Assembly (NCBI RefSeq): GCF_019012925.1
Contig: NZ_JAGIRL010000006.1
Location: 6,862 to 70,861 of the forward strand
Length of the DNA stretch: 64,000 bases
Reading direction: 5' to 3'
From: Fusobacterium sp.
Lineage (GTDB): Bacteria; Fusobacteriota; Fusobacteriia; Fusobacteriales; Fusobacteriaceae
Within the stretch, counting starts at the first letter, position 1; each line of letters starts with the position of its first letter. The translations under genes and the position numbers were made by a program. The notes under the pieces are model-generated. The model saw only the letters and a program-made list of their open reading frames with translations. It was not told the origin of the DNA and searched no databases. Below, piece after piece: positions 7,830 to 17,036 of this stretch.

Positions 7830-9794
7830 TTAATCTTTTTTAATTTCTTGAGGAATTACTCCTAATTCATAAGCTTTTAATAGTTTTCTCAGATCATTTA
7901 TTTGTGTTTGAAGTTCTCTTCCTATATCTGTATCTTTTACTCTTATTCTATTTACACTACTATCCTCTACAATCCTAGTGGAAGATATTATATCTCTTCC
8001 CTCACATATAGCCTTTTCAAGAGATTCAAATGGTTCATGCTCCACTATCTTCAACCCATATGAGTTGGAAATCAGTGTATATCCTGCTATTCCAGTCTCT
8101 TTTTGATAAGCTTTTGAAAATCCACCATCTATTAAAAAAAGCTTTCCTTTTGCTTTTACTGGCTTCTCTCCCTTCAATGTCTTAACTGGAACATGTCCAT
8201 TAATTATATGAGAAATATTAGGATTCAAGCCAAATTCACTCAAAATCTTCCTACACACACTCTCCTCATTATATAGTTTATAGTATGGATTTTTATTTTC
8301 AATATGTGTTATCTTGTCATCAATAAAATATCTTTCAAAGGTTTTCATAGCATCCTTACCAAAAAGTGGGGAATCCTTTCCACACCAAAGATACCATAAA
8401 AAATCATTATACCTCTCTTGTTTATCTTTTCTACCTCTATACAAGTAAGCTTTTCTAACTATCTCCTCTATCTTATCCAGGTACTCCTTCCCTTTTAGTT
8501 CCTCACCAAATACACATACCCTTTTCAACTCACCAGACTCTGTCAAAGGTATGCACCCGTGATACAATAGATTGGAGTTATATTTTAAATACACACTTCC
8601 ATTAGTAAAGAAGAAATCTATATGTCTTTGTAATTTTTCACTATTAATAAAGTATTTCTCCAATTTTTCCATAACCTCTCTCTCCTCGTTAGTAAGGATA
8701 TATGGGTTATTTTTATCTATTGTTGGGAAATTCCTATCATTTAGAAGATAGTTCCTTCCTTCCAGCTCCACTGTTCCCAAATCATAATCTATCTTATCCA
8801 GTAGTTGTCTTTTTTCTAATTCAAATTGAGGATTTCTTTTTGACATCTCCCCTTCAATTTTAAATTGAATAATTGTAATAGCTTTATGTATCTGTGCCAT
8901 AAGTTGTGATTTTTTCTCACCTTTTGGTATGAAACTTTTACAACTGTCACTACCATAAGTATCAATAGCAAATGTAGCCAAGGGGAGAAGATTGATTCCA
9001 TAAGCTTCCTCCAATATGTCAGTATTGGAGTATCTAGCACAAATTCTAATCACATTGGCTATACAAGCAAGATTTCCCAAACTTGCTCCTATCCATAGCA
9101 TATCATGATTTCCCCACTGTATGTCTGTATTGTGATGTCTTATCAAAGTCTCCATTATCAAATGTGGACTACTTCCTCTATCATAAATATCTCCAATAAT
9201 ATGTAATTTATCTATCATCAATCCCTGAATTAGATCAGCTATAGCTTTTATAAACTCCTTACCTCTACCTAGTGATATTATTGTATCTATGATATTTTCA
9301 ACATACTCTTTTCTGTTTGGAAGCTCCTTTCTCTCATAGATAAGCTCCTGCAATATATACTCAAAATCCTTTGACATAGCCTTTCTTACCTTTGAGCTTG
9401 TATATTTTGAAGCAGTTACACTACAGACTTCTAACATTCTATATATGCTATCTTTTAACCATTTATCTGGATTTTTTTTATTTTTTAATATATACTCAAC
9501 CTTTTCCTGTGGATAGTATATTGTACTAGCCAACTCCTTTTTCTCAAAATTATTTAGAGTATCTTGAAAAATATCGTTAATTTTCTCCTTTATAGTCCCT
9601 GATCCATTTTTTAATACGTGGTTAAAAGCTGGATACTCCCCATGAATATCTGTTAAAAAATGCTCTGTTCCCTTAGGTAAATTAAGTATCGCTTGTAAAT
9701 TTATTATCTCAATTGTAGTTTCTGAAATATTTCTAAATTTAGAAGAAAGGAGCTTAAGGTATTTAAGCTCCTGAATATCATCATATTTTTTCAT
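7830..9794 (-). CDS. fbp: Fructose-1,6-bisphosphatase, class III
   Basis: 654 residues, the usual size of the Firmicute-type class III enzyme, unrelated to E. coli Fbp. The calcineurin-like metallophosphatase motifs are visible: TDIHGEYPAF, GDIYDRGS, WGNHD and NGHVP. It removes the 1-phosphate of fructose-1,6-bisphosphate, the committed step of gluconeogenesis. It is third in an operon after the CcpN-like regulator and ppdK (16 bases from ppdK), so the two main gluconeogenic steps are transcribed together. Confidence 0.93.
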   Translation of the reverse strand: MKKYDDIQELKYLKLLSSKFRNISETTIEIINLQAILNLPKGTEHFLTDIHGEYPAFNHVLKNGSGTIKEKINDIFQDTLNNFEKKELASTIYYPQEKVEYILKNKKNPDKWLKDSIYRMLEVCSVTASKYTSSKVRKAMSKDFEYILQELIYERKELPNRKEYVENIIDTIISLGRGKEFIKAIADLIQGLMIDKLHIIGDIYDRGSSPHLIMETLIRHHNTDIQWGNHDMLWIGASLGNLACIANVIRICARYSNTDILEEAYGINLLPLATFAIDTYGSDSCKSFIPKGEKKSQLMAQIHKAITIIQFKIEGEMSKRNPQFELEKRQLLDKIDYDLGTVELEGRNYLLNDRNFPTIDKNNPYILTNEEREVMEKLEKYFINSEKLQRHIDFFFTNGSVYLKYNSNLLYHGCIPLTESGELKRVCVFGEELKGKEYLDKIEEIVRKAYLYRGRKDKQERYNDFLWYLWCGKDSPLFGKDAMKTFERYFIDDKITHIENKNPYYKLYNEESVCRKILSEFGLNPNISHIINGHVPVKTLKGEKPVKAKGKLFLIDGGFSKAYQKETGIAGYTLISNSYGLKIVEHEPFESLEKAICEGRDIISSTRIVEDSSVNRIRVKDTDIGRELQTQINDLRKLLKAYELGVIPQEIKKD

Positions 9795-9810
9795 AAATTA
9801 TCCTCTCAAT

Positions 9811-12381
9811 CTAATTCTTATGTAAAATATGGCTCTGTGCTGCTGCAACTATAGCTACTAGCACTCTAAATGGAGAACAACTTACATAGTCTAAACCTAC
9901 TCTATCGAAAAACTCTATACTCTTAGGATCTCCACCATGCTCTCCACATACTCCCATTTCAATCTCTTTATTTCCTTTTCTTCCCAATTCAACTGCTAAT
10001 TTAACTAACTTTCCTACACCTCTCTCATCTATTGTTGCAAATGGTTCAACTTTTAATATTCCATTCTCATAGTACTCAGGCATAAATTTTACTGAGTCAT
10101 CTCTTGATAATCCCATTGTTGTTTGAGTTAAATCATTTGTTCCAAAAGAGAAGAAGTCTACATCTGTTGCTATCTCATCAGCTAATAAACAAGCTCTCGG
10201 TGTTTCCATCATAGTTCCGAGCTTATAATCCACTCTCATTCTCTCACCTTCAAAAACTCTCTCTATCTCTTTTATTAGATTTTTCTTAATAAACTGTAGT
10301 TCCTTAGCTCCAATTATCAATGGAATCATTATCTCAGGTTTTACATCTATTCCCTCTCTCTTACATTGAATACTTGCTTCAATTATTGCTCTAGCCTGAA
10401 TATTATATAGCTCTGGACGAGTTACTGCCAATCTACAACCTCTATGCCCTAACATTGGGTTCTCATCTTTTAAATTTCTTATTCTTCTCTCTATCTCTTC
10501 ATAAGAAACATTTAATATCTCACACATCTTCTCTTTATCTTTCTGCTCTTTTGGTAGAAATTCATGTAGAGGTGGATCTAGTAATCTAACAATTACTACA
10601 TCATTTCCCACTACCTTAAAGATATTGTAAAAGTCCTCTTTTTGCATATCATGAAGCTTTTCAAGAGCTAATCTTACCTCTTCGGGGTTATGGCTCAATA
10701 TCATTCCTCTAATTGTCCATATCTTATCCTTTTGGAAGAACATATGCTCTGTTCTACAAAGACCTATTCCCTCTGCTCCAAATCCCTTTCCTAAACTAGC
10801 ATCTCCAACTGTATCAGCATTCATTCTAATTCCTAATCTTTTAATCTCTTTACACCAAGCTACAAACTCTTTCAAGTTCTCATCAAACTGTGGCTTTGTA
10901 AGAGGTACTTTTCCAAGATATATCTCTCCAGTATATCCACTTATTGAGATAAACTCTCCCTCTTTTACTGTATAGCCATTGATATGCATCTCTCTTCTTA
11001 TATCATCTATCTTTATAGCTCCACAACCTGTCACACAACATTTTCCCATTCCTCTTGCTACCACTGCACCATGAGATGTAGCTCCACCTTTTACTGTTAC
11101 AATTCCTTGAGCCAAACTGATACCCTTTATATCCTCTGGAGAAGTTTCCTCTCTAACCAATATAGTCATCTCTTTTGTATGCACTCTTTCAGAGGCAAAT
11201 ACTACTCTTCCAATAGCTACTCCTGCTGATCCTGCCAATCCTTTTCCTAAAAGTGTAGCTTTCTTTATGGCACTCTCTTCAAAATTTCCATGTAGTAACT
11301 GTGGTAATACTGCTGGATCTACCTTCACTATAGCCTCTTCTTTACTAAGTAGTCCCTCTCTTACCATCTCTACAGCTATTTTTACAGCTGCATATGGACT
11401 TCTTTTACCATTTCTAGTCTGTAATAGGAATAGTTTTCCATCTTCAATGGTAAACTCTATGTCTTGCATATCCTTATTATGTTCCTCTAAAATCTTAGCA
11501 ATCTTACTAAATTCACTATATACTTCTGGTAATTGCTCCTTTAATCTCTCTATTGGTTCAGGTGTTCTAATACCTGCTACTATATCCTCACCTTGTGCCT
11601 TCAATAGATACTCTCCAAATATCTCTTTATCTCCATTTGAAGGATTTCTTGTAAAGGCAACACCTGTTCCTGATTTCTCATTTAGATTTCCAAAAACCAT
11701 CTCTTGAACCACAACAGCAGTTCCCATCTCATCATCTATTCTATTTATTCTTCTATAAACTTTTGCTCTCTCATTTTCCCAAGAGTTAAATATTGCATCT
11801 ACAGCCATAAATAACTGTTCTTTAGCACACTCTGGAAACTCTTTTCCTGTCTCCTCTCCATATAGCTCCTTTGCTCTCGCTATTAACTCTTTTCTATCTA
11901 CTTCTTTTCCTAGCTCCTCTTTTAATTTGAAGAATTTCTCCTTCTCCACACCCATTACAATCTCTGCAAACATCTGAATAAATCTGAAATAAAGGTCATA
12001 AACAAACTCTTCATTATGAAAAATTCCCATCATCTTTTCAACAGTTTTATCATTCATTCCAAGGTTCAAAATTGTATCCATCATTCCAGGCATAGAAACA
12101 GGTGCTCCTGATCTCACAGACACAAGAAGTGGTCTATCTCCCTCAAACTCTTTCCCTGTTATTTTTTCTAGTTTATCTATTTGCTCTAATACCTCATTTT
12201 TTAACTTTTCACTTATAGTTTGTCCATCTTTGTAATACTCTCTACAAGCATCAGTAGAGATGATAATCCCCTCTGGAATAGGAAGTCCTATCTTTTTCAT
12301 CTCTGCTAGGTTTCCTCCCTTTCCACCCAATATATTTATCATCTCTTTATTCCCCTCTTCAAATAAATAAACTCTTTTCAT
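9811..12381 (-). CDS. ppdK: Pyruvate, phosphate dikinase
   Basis: 856 residues. The order is N-terminal ATP-grasp domain (GGKGGNLAEM near the start), phosphohistidine swivel domain (GGATSHGAVVARG with the catalytic His) and C-terminal PEP/pyruvate barrel (GVCGEHGGDP with the catalytic Cys). It interconverts pyruvate, ATP and Pi with PEP, AMP and PPi. It sits 9 bases after the CcpN-like regulator and 16 bases before fbp. In B. subtilis CcpN represses gluconeogenic genes, so this order supports a gluconeogenic direction. Confidence 0.95.
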   Translation of the reverse strand: MKRVYLFEEGNKEMINILGGKGGNLAEMKKIGLPIPEGIIISTDACREYYKDGQTISEKLKNEVLEQIDKLEKITGKEFEGDRPLLVSVRSGAPVSMPGMMDTILNLGMNDKTVEKMMGIFHNEEFVYDLYFRFIQMFAEIVMGVEKEKFFKLKEELGKEVDRKELIARAKELYGEETGKEFPECAKEQLFMAVDAIFNSWENERAKVYRRINRIDDEMGTAVVVQEMVFGNLNEKSGTGVAFTRNPSNGDKEIFGEYLLKAQGEDIVAGIRTPEPIERLKEQLPEVYSEFSKIAKILEEHNKDMQDIEFTIEDGKLFLLQTRNGKRSPYAAVKIAVEMVREGLLSKEEAIVKVDPAVLPQLLHGNFEESAIKKATLLGKGLAGSAGVAIGRVVFASERVHTKEMTILVREETSPEDIKGISLAQGIVTVKGGATSHGAVVARGMGKCCVTGCGAIKIDDIRREMHINGYTVKEGEFISISGYTGEIYLGKVPLTKPQFDENLKEFVAWCKEIKRLGIRMNADTVGDASLGKGFGAEGIGLCRTEHMFFQKDKIWTIRGMILSHNPEEVRLALEKLHDMQKEDFYNIFKVVGNDVVIVRLLDPPLHEFLPKEQKDKEKMCEILNVSYEEIERRIRNLKDENPMLGHRGCRLAVTRPELYNIQARAIIEASIQCKREGIDVKPEIMIPLIIGAKELQFIKKNLIKEIERVFEGERMRVDYKLGTMMETPRACLLADEIATDVDFFSFGTNDLTQTTMGLSRDDSVKFMPEYYENGILKVEPFATIDERGVGKLVKLAVELGRKGNKEIEMGVCGEHGGDPKSIEFFDRVGLDYVSCSPFRVLVAIVAAAQSHILHKN

Positions 12382-12390
12382 TTCTTCCTC

Positions 12391-12993
12391 CTATTTACTA
12401 TAATATTCTAAGAAAAGTTTAGCTATATTAGTTTTAGTCAATCTTCCAACAAGTTCATATATTTTTTTCCCCTTCACCTCTTTTATCTTTACTACTGGAA
12501 TACAATCTATTTGATGTTCTATTATCTTTTTCACACCTTCAATTATAGGTTCATTCTCTTCACAATAGATTATATTCGGCATTCTTGTCATAACAATATT
12601 TATCGGTACTCTCTCTATATCATTTTTTCCTATTGCTATCTTCAATAGATCTTTTCTTGACACTATTCCTACAAGGCTATTCCTCTCTGTTATAAACATA
12701 GTTCCTACATCTTTAGTAAATATTTTTATTATCGTCTCATATACAGAAAGCTCTGAATCTACTGACACCACATCTCCCATTATATCCTTAATATATCTTT
12801 TCTCTTCCCTCGCTACATAGGTATATCCCAATTTAGGTTTAGACTTTAAAAAACCCGCCTTAGTTAACACTGAAAAATCTGTTCTCAATGCTGATCTTGT
12901 TAAAGATAATTTTTTTGCTATCTCATCTCCTATAATTGGTTCATTCTCTCTAACTATCTTTAATATTTGTCTCTGTCTTTCAGTAAGACTCAT
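12391..12993 (-). CDS. ccpN: CcpN-like HTH and CBS-domain regulator
   Basis: 200 residues: an N-terminal winged helix-turn-helix (about 1-55) and two CBS domains (about 75-195), the CcpN/YqzB architecture. CcpN represses gluconeogenic genes in B. subtilis in response to energy state. The ATG at 12993 (MSLTERQRQ) is chosen because AGGAGG lies 6 bases upstream; a longer reading to 13086 would overlap the promoter. It leads the operon with ppdK and fbp, and two matching palindromes flank its promoter, so autoregulation of the operon is likely. Orthology to CcpN is inferred from domains and context. Confidence 0.85.
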   Translation of the reverse strand: MSLTERQRQILKIVRENEPIIGDEIAKKLSLTRSALRTDFSVLTKAGFLKSKPKLGYTYVAREEKRYIKDIMGDVVSVDSELSVYETIIKIFTKDVGTMFITERNSLVGIVSRKDLLKIAIGKNDIERVPINIVMTRMPNIIYCEENEPIIEGVKKIIEHQIDCIPVVKIKEVKGKKIYELVGRLTKTNIAKLFLEYYSK

Positions 12994-13006
12994 TATTCCT
13001 CCTATT

Positions 13007-13016
13007 AGTGTACACT
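13007..13016. promoter_or_regulatory. Palindromic operator, promoter-proximal copy
   Basis: Perfect 10-base palindrome AGTGTACACT between the transcription start and the ccpN ribosome site. The same core recurs at 13093-13104, about 87 bases away centre to centre, across the promoter. Probable binding site for the CcpN-like regulator. Confidence 0.7.
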
Positions 13017-13054
13017 TATTTGATGTTAAGTAAAATTTAATCTCTATATATATG

Positions 13055-13083
13055 GTTATATCACTATTTAAATAATAAGTCAA
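13055..13083 (-). promoter_or_regulatory. Promoter of the ccpN-ppdK-fbp operon
   Basis: Minus strand: TTGACT (13078-13083), 17 bases, TATAAC (13055-13060). It lies between the two AGTGTACACT palindromes. Confidence 0.8.
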
Positions 13084-13092
13084 CACTATTAT

Positions 13093-13104
13093 AAGTGTAC
13101 ACTT
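13093..13104. promoter_or_regulatory. Palindromic operator, upstream copy
   Basis: Perfect 12-base palindrome AAGTGTACACTT, 9 bases upstream of the -35 of the ccpN operon. It is also about 45 bases upstream of the tdk -10 on the other strand, so it could influence both directions. Confidence 0.7.
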
Positions 13105-13147
13105 TTTATTTTTGAAGTTTAGTCTCTATTTTTCTAGAGTTTTGTGC

Positions 13148-13153
13148 TATAAT
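13148..13153 (+). promoter_or_regulatory. Extended -10 promoter of tdk
   Basis: TGCTATAAT, an extended -10, lies 33 bases before the tdk ATG. No clear -35 is seen at the normal distance. Confidence 0.6.
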
Positions 13154-13186
13154 TTAAATTGAAAATTTTTTATAAAGGAGAGTTCA

Positions 13187-13747
13187 ATGGGAAAATTCGT
13201 ATTTTATTATTCAGTTGTTGGTGCTAGAAAAAGTGCTGAACTTATTTTGACTGGACATAGAAATATTATGGCTGGTAAAAAGGTGGCTGTCTTTCAACCT
13301 TCAACAAATACTAGAGATGGTGGAAAGATAAAGAGTAGAGCCTTAAAAGAGGGTATGGACGCCATTATAATGACTAAAGATTTCAACCTTTATGATTGGT
13401 GGCTTGAAAATAAACCCAATCTTATTTTAATAGATGAAGTACAGTTTATTACAAAATCTCAGATAGATGATCTAGTTAAAATCATTAGAAACTCTAAAAC
13501 ACTTGTTTTTAGTTATGGGCTTATGTCTAATTTTATGGGTGAGCTTTTTGAAACAGTAGCTTACATGTTACCATTCGTTACTAAAATTGTTGAGATTCCT
13601 ACTGTTTGTGAAGTGTGTGGAGATGCTAAGGCTACAATGAATATTTTAGTTGATGAAAGTCAAAATAAAGATGGAGGAGAGATCATTATTGGAAACCACT
13701 TTAAAGGTGTTTGCTTAAAGTGTTTCTTAGATCATAAAGAGAAATAA
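13187..13747 (+). CDS. tdk: Thymidine kinase, TK1 type
   Basis: 186 residues resembling E. coli Tdk: FYYS start of the P-loop strand, DEVQF (catalytic Glu and magnesium site), YGL...GELF lasso segment and the zinc ribbon CEVCGD...CLKC. It phosphorylates thymidine for salvage. The P-loop is odd: it reads GARKS (12-16) where E. coli has NAGKS, so the glycine before the lysine is arginine. The rest of the enzyme looks intact. AAGGAGAG precedes the ATG. Confidence 0.9.
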   Translation: MGKFVFYYSVVGARKSAELILTGHRNIMAGKKVAVFQPSTNTRDGGKIKSRALKEGMDAIIMTKDFNLYDWWLENKPNLILIDEVQFITKSQIDDLVKIIRNSKTLVFSYGLMSNFMGELFETVAYMLPFVTKIVEIPTVCEVCGDAKATMNILVDESQNKDGGEIIIGNHFKGVCLKCFLDHKEK

Positions 13748-13769
13748 AAATAGAAAAGGAAGGATTTTT

Positions 13770-14390
13770 ATGAAAGTTTTATTGATCAATGGTAGTCCTA
13801 ACGAAAAAGGATGTACCTATACAGGTTTAAAAGAGATGGCTCAAGTATTTTCAAAGTCAGGTATTGAAAGTGAAATACTCTACCTTGGAAAAAAACCTAT
13901 AGCTGGTTGTATAGCTTGTGGTAAATGTAGAAGTGTTGGAAAATGTGTCTTTGATGATGAGGTTAATAGAATTGGCGAGAGAATAGAGGAGTTTGAGGGA
14001 ATAGTTGTAGGCTCTCCTGTTTACTATGCTGGTCCCTCTGGACAGGTCACTGCCTTCTTAGATAGATTGTTTTACTCGTACAGAAGTAAGATGACTGGAA
14101 AGCTTGGAACAGCAATTGTATCTTGTAGACGCGGAGGTGCAAGTTCAGCTTTTGATAGATTAAACAAGTATTTCAGTATCTCTAATATGCCTATTGTTAC
14201 CTCTCAATATTGGAATCAGATACATGGAAATACTCCCGAAGAGGTTATACAAGATGAGGAAGGATTACAAACATTAAGAACCTTAGCTCAAAATTTTATC
14301 TGGTTACTTCAATGTATTGAAGCTGGTAAAAAGCTGGGAGTTAAACCTGTAGATTACGAAACTCCTATTAAAACTAACTTTATTAGATAA
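13770..14390 (+). CDS. Flavodoxin-fold NAD(P)H-dependent FMN reductase / iron-sulfur flavoprotein-like
   Basis: 206 residues. N-terminal flavodoxin-like fold with the FMN phosphate loop (INGSPNEKGCTY) and GSPVYYAGPSGQ, plus CIACGKCRSVGKC, the compact cysteine motif of the iron-sulfur flavoprotein group. Likely a cytoplasmic electron-transfer or quinone/flavin reductase. It follows tdk by 22 bases on the same strand and ends at a strong terminator. The partner is unknown. Confidence 0.75.
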   Translation: MKVLLINGSPNEKGCTYTGLKEMAQVFSKSGIESEILYLGKKPIAGCIACGKCRSVGKCVFDDEVNRIGERIEEFEGIVVGSPVYYAGPSGQVTAFLDRLFYSYRSKMTGKLGTAIVSCRRGGASSAFDRLNKYFSISNMPIVTSQYWNQIHGNTPEEVIQDEEGLQTLRTLAQNFIWLLQCIEAGKKLGVKPVDYETPIKTNFIR

Positions 14391-14394
14391 TATA

Positions 14395-14429
14395 AAAGAG
14401 AGCGAAACACTCTACTCGCTCTCTTTTTT
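14395..14429 (+). terminator. Terminator after the flavin reductase
   Basis: Arms AAAGAGAGCGA and TCGCTCTCTTT, then a T-run. It sits between convergent genes and may act on both. Confidence 0.85.
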
Positions 14430-14433
14430 TAGT

Positions 14434-15294
14434 TTAATGTTTTTTATTTGACCGCAGAGATTTGAATCCCTCTCCCCATACTTCAGAAACATCTGATACA
14501 GTTATGAAAGCATAAGAATCAATCTCCTTAACAATCATCTTTATTCTATTTAGCTCAAATTTACTAGCTACACAATAGACAATTTTTATATTATTTTGAG
14601 TATAACCACCTATACCATTTATAATAGTAGTTCCTCTCTCTGTTTCCTTCATAATTTTACTTCTTATCTCATCAGATTTTTCAGATATTATTGTAATTCC
14701 CTTTGATTTAGTATACCCATCTTGAAAATAATCAATAGCCTTTGATACAATTAACATAGCTATTAAAGTGTACATAACTATCTCTTTTCCAAAAAATATG
14801 GCTGCTATCCCTAAAATTACCACATCAAGAAAGAGCATTGTCTTTCCCAATGGAATATCAAAATATCTATTTAGTATACGAGCAACTACGTCTGTTCCAC
14901 CAGTAGATCCATTTACCATAAATATCAATCCTAATCCAATACCTACAAATAGACCTCCATAAATTGATCCTAACATAATATCATTAGTCGGTCCTTTGAT
15001 ATTCTCTGTAAGTGACAATAAAACTGATAAACAAGTAGTCCCATAGAGAGTTTTAAACAAAAAATCCTTTCCAACCATCTTCCAAGCCATTATAAGTAGT
15101 GGTATATTTATTACAAAATACATAATCCCTACAGGTATCTTAAATAAATAGTATAAAATAAGACAGATCCCTGCTACTCCACCCTCTGCTAAATGATTAG
15201 ATATGAAAAAATAATTTATTGAAACAGCATAGAATATACACCCAACTGTTATAATCGAATACTCTTTTAAATATTTTAATATTTTATTTTGCAC
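14434..15294 (-). CDS. YitT family membrane protein (DUF161/DUF2179)
   Basis: 286 residues: about five or six N-terminal transmembrane segments (DUF161, with the VNGSTGGTDVVARIL signature) and a C-terminal cytosolic DUF2179 domain from about residue 205. Widespread in Firmicutes and fusobacteria, with no agreed transport substrate. It follows the MscS gene by 9 bases and so belongs to a possible three-gene envelope operon with MscS and the WG-repeat protein. Confidence 0.85.
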   Translation of the reverse strand: MQNKILKYLKEYSIITVGCIFYAVSINYFFISNHLAEGGVAGICLILYYLFKIPVGIMYFVINIPLLIMAWKMVGKDFLFKTLYGTTCLSVLLSLTENIKGPTNDIMLGSIYGGLFVGIGLGLIFMVNGSTGGTDVVARILNRYFDIPLGKTMLFLDVVILGIAAIFFGKEIVMYTLIAMLIVSKAIDYFQDGYTKSKGITIISEKSDEIRSKIMKETERGTTIINGIGGYTQNNIKIVYCVASKFELNRIKMIVKEIDSYAFITVSDVSEVWGEGFKSLRSNKKH

Positions 15295-15303
15295 TTTTTC
15301 CTC

Positions 15304-16170
15304 CTAATTTTGCTCCTCTTTCTCCGGCTCCTCCTTTATATTTACATCTAATTTATCATATGGTATCTCAATATTAGCCTCATTGAATACTTTTATTATA
15401 TGTGCTATCAAAAGACTTCTCGTCCTATAGTAATTGTCCCTTTTTGACCAAGCTATAAATAGTATGTTCACTGAAGATGCCCCATACTCCATAAAGTTGA
15501 TAAAGGTCTTCCTATCATGTTCCAGTCCAGGAAATGTTTTACTAATATTCTCCAATAACTCAATAGCTTTCAAATGGTCACACTCATATGAAACTGATAT
15601 ATCTAACTTTATCTTTCTATACTCATTTGTATCATAATTAACTACCAAGCTATTCACCATTAAGTTATTTGGAATAATAACTCTCTTACTATCTAAAGTA
15701 TCTATATGTGTAGAGAATACCTCAATCTTACACACCTTTCCAAAGGCACCACTCACCTCAATATACTCTCCAACATTGAATGGTTTTGTGAACAGTATTA
15801 TCACTCCACCAGCCAAGTTAGATAGAAAATCTTTTAGAGATATTCCTATTCCCAATCCTATAGCACTGATCATTGTAAATATAGAGTGCTCATTAAATCC
15901 AAAAATTAACAATCCCAATAAAAATAAAACGACATATAGACTGAGTTTTACAAATGATTTTGTAAAATCTCTTGCTCCTGTATTTAATTTAGTTTGGGGG
16001 ACTGCATCTAACTTATTTAATAAAAATTCTATTATTTTTTTTCCTATATATATCACAATTAGAAACAGTATAAGTCTTAAAATAAACATAACTGAATCAT
16101 TTAAAATAATCTTTAAAATGTGTTTTCCGTTCTCGCCTTCGACAGAAGTAATTATCTCTAGTAAATCCAT
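15304..16170 (-). CDS. mscS: Small-conductance mechanosensitive channel, MscS family
   Basis: 288 residues with N-terminal transmembrane helices, a pore helix rich in Gly and Ala (SAIGLGIGISLKDFLSNLAGG) and the beta domain (FNVGEYIEVSGAFGKV). It opens under membrane tension to release osmolytes. The charged tail (KEEPEKEEQN) is typical. It lies between the WG-repeat gene and yitT with short gaps, suggesting one transcript. Confidence 0.9.
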   Translation of the reverse strand: MDLLEIITSVEGENGKHILKIILNDSVMFILRLILFLIVIYIGKKIIEFLLNKLDAVPQTKLNTGARDFTKSFVKLSLYVVLFLLGLLIFGFNEHSIFTMISAIGLGIGISLKDFLSNLAGGVIILFTKPFNVGEYIEVSGAFGKVCKIEVFSTHIDTLDSKRVIIPNNLMVNSLVVNYDTNEYRKIKLDISVSYECDHLKAIELLENISKTFPGLEHDRKTFINFMEYGASSVNILFIAWSKRDNYYRTRSLLIAHIIKVFNEANIEIPYDKLDVNIKEEPEKEEQN

Positions 16171-16179
16171 TATTTTCTC

Positions 16180-16923
16180 CTAACGTGTCTTCTCTTTTAT
16201 TCTTAATTTCTTCTCAAAAGCTTCCCCAATATGAAATCCTATATTTTCAATCTTTCCTTTCACATTTTTATATAAAGATTTAAATATCTTTCTATTTCCC
16301 TGTTTATCAATATAATATGATTCATCACCTAATTTCACCAGTGCCATTCCATCTTTGAAATCACTTACACTGTCAAAATTAAAACCTATTCTCACATTTC
16401 CATTTTCATCTATAAATCCCCATTTTCCATTGGACTTAACTCCGGCCAAACCTTCATTGAAGTTCTGTGCCTCATCATACTCCATAGGGATTATTAGCTC
16501 TCCATTGTAATCTATATATCCATACTTATAACTACCGTTATCCTTTGAATATACTATAAAAAACTCTCTTGTACTCTTTCCTACACTCTTCATATACATA
16601 CTTGAGTGTTTATCTTTGTACTTGTACTTACCTATTTCAGCTATCCATTTTCCATCTAGTGTCATCAAACCCTCTTTGTAGTCTATATCCACTAAATATA
16701 TGTAATTTTCTTGAAGCGAGATTAAGATATTATTAGTTTTTGTCAAAAAGTTATTATCTAGATCTATAATTCCATACAGACCTGTATCCTCACCATTTAA
16801 GACTCTAACAACTCTTATACTATCCAATTTTTGAGTAACTGGAACTGTTTCATAGATATATCTCTCCTCTGCCAACAGCAGTGCAGAGAACACAAGCATC
16901 AACAGTATAATCATTTTTTTCAT
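16180..16923 (-). CDS. WG-repeat protein with signal peptide
   Basis: 247 residues, signal peptide MKKMIILLMLVFSALLLA, then several WG repeats (KYGYIDYNGELIIP, KWGFIDENGNVRI). WG repeats form beta structures; their role is generally unknown. The ATG at 16923 has AGGTGGGG about 10 bases upstream, and a GTG three codons earlier lies inside that ribosome site, so the shorter form is chosen. Probably periplasmic. Cotranscription with mscS (9-base gap) suggests an envelope function. Confidence 0.75.
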   Translation of the reverse strand: MKKMIILLMLVFSALLLAEERYIYETVPVTQKLDSIRVVRVLNGEDTGLYGIIDLDNNFLTKTNNILISLQENYIYLVDIDYKEGLMTLDGKWIAEIGKYKYKDKHSSMYMKSVGKSTREFFIVYSKDNGSYKYGYIDYNGELIIPMEYDEAQNFNEGLAGVKSNGKWGFIDENGNVRIGFNFDSVSDFKDGMALVKLGDESYYIDKQGNRKIFKSLYKNVKGKIENIGFHIGEAFEKKLRIKEKTR

Positions 16924-16983
16924 ATATCTCACCCCACCTTTAGAAGTACTATATCCTTACTATATTATACTTCTATTTAGGCG

Positions 16984-17028
16984 AAAAAAAAAGGGGATAA
17001 GTAAAATATTTTTTTACTTTCCCCTTTA
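16984..17028 (-). terminator. Terminator of the decarboxylase-arginase gene
   Basis: Stem around AAAGGGGA...TCCCCTTT with inner GTAAA/TTTAC pairing and a nine-base minus-strand T-run. Confidence 0.85.
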
Positions 17029-17036
17029 AAATACTA

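Noticed and set aside
12994..13086. 31-residue extension at the start of the CcpN-like regulator
   Set aside because: This reading crosses the promoter and one palindrome, and a good ribosome site points to the ATG at 12993.
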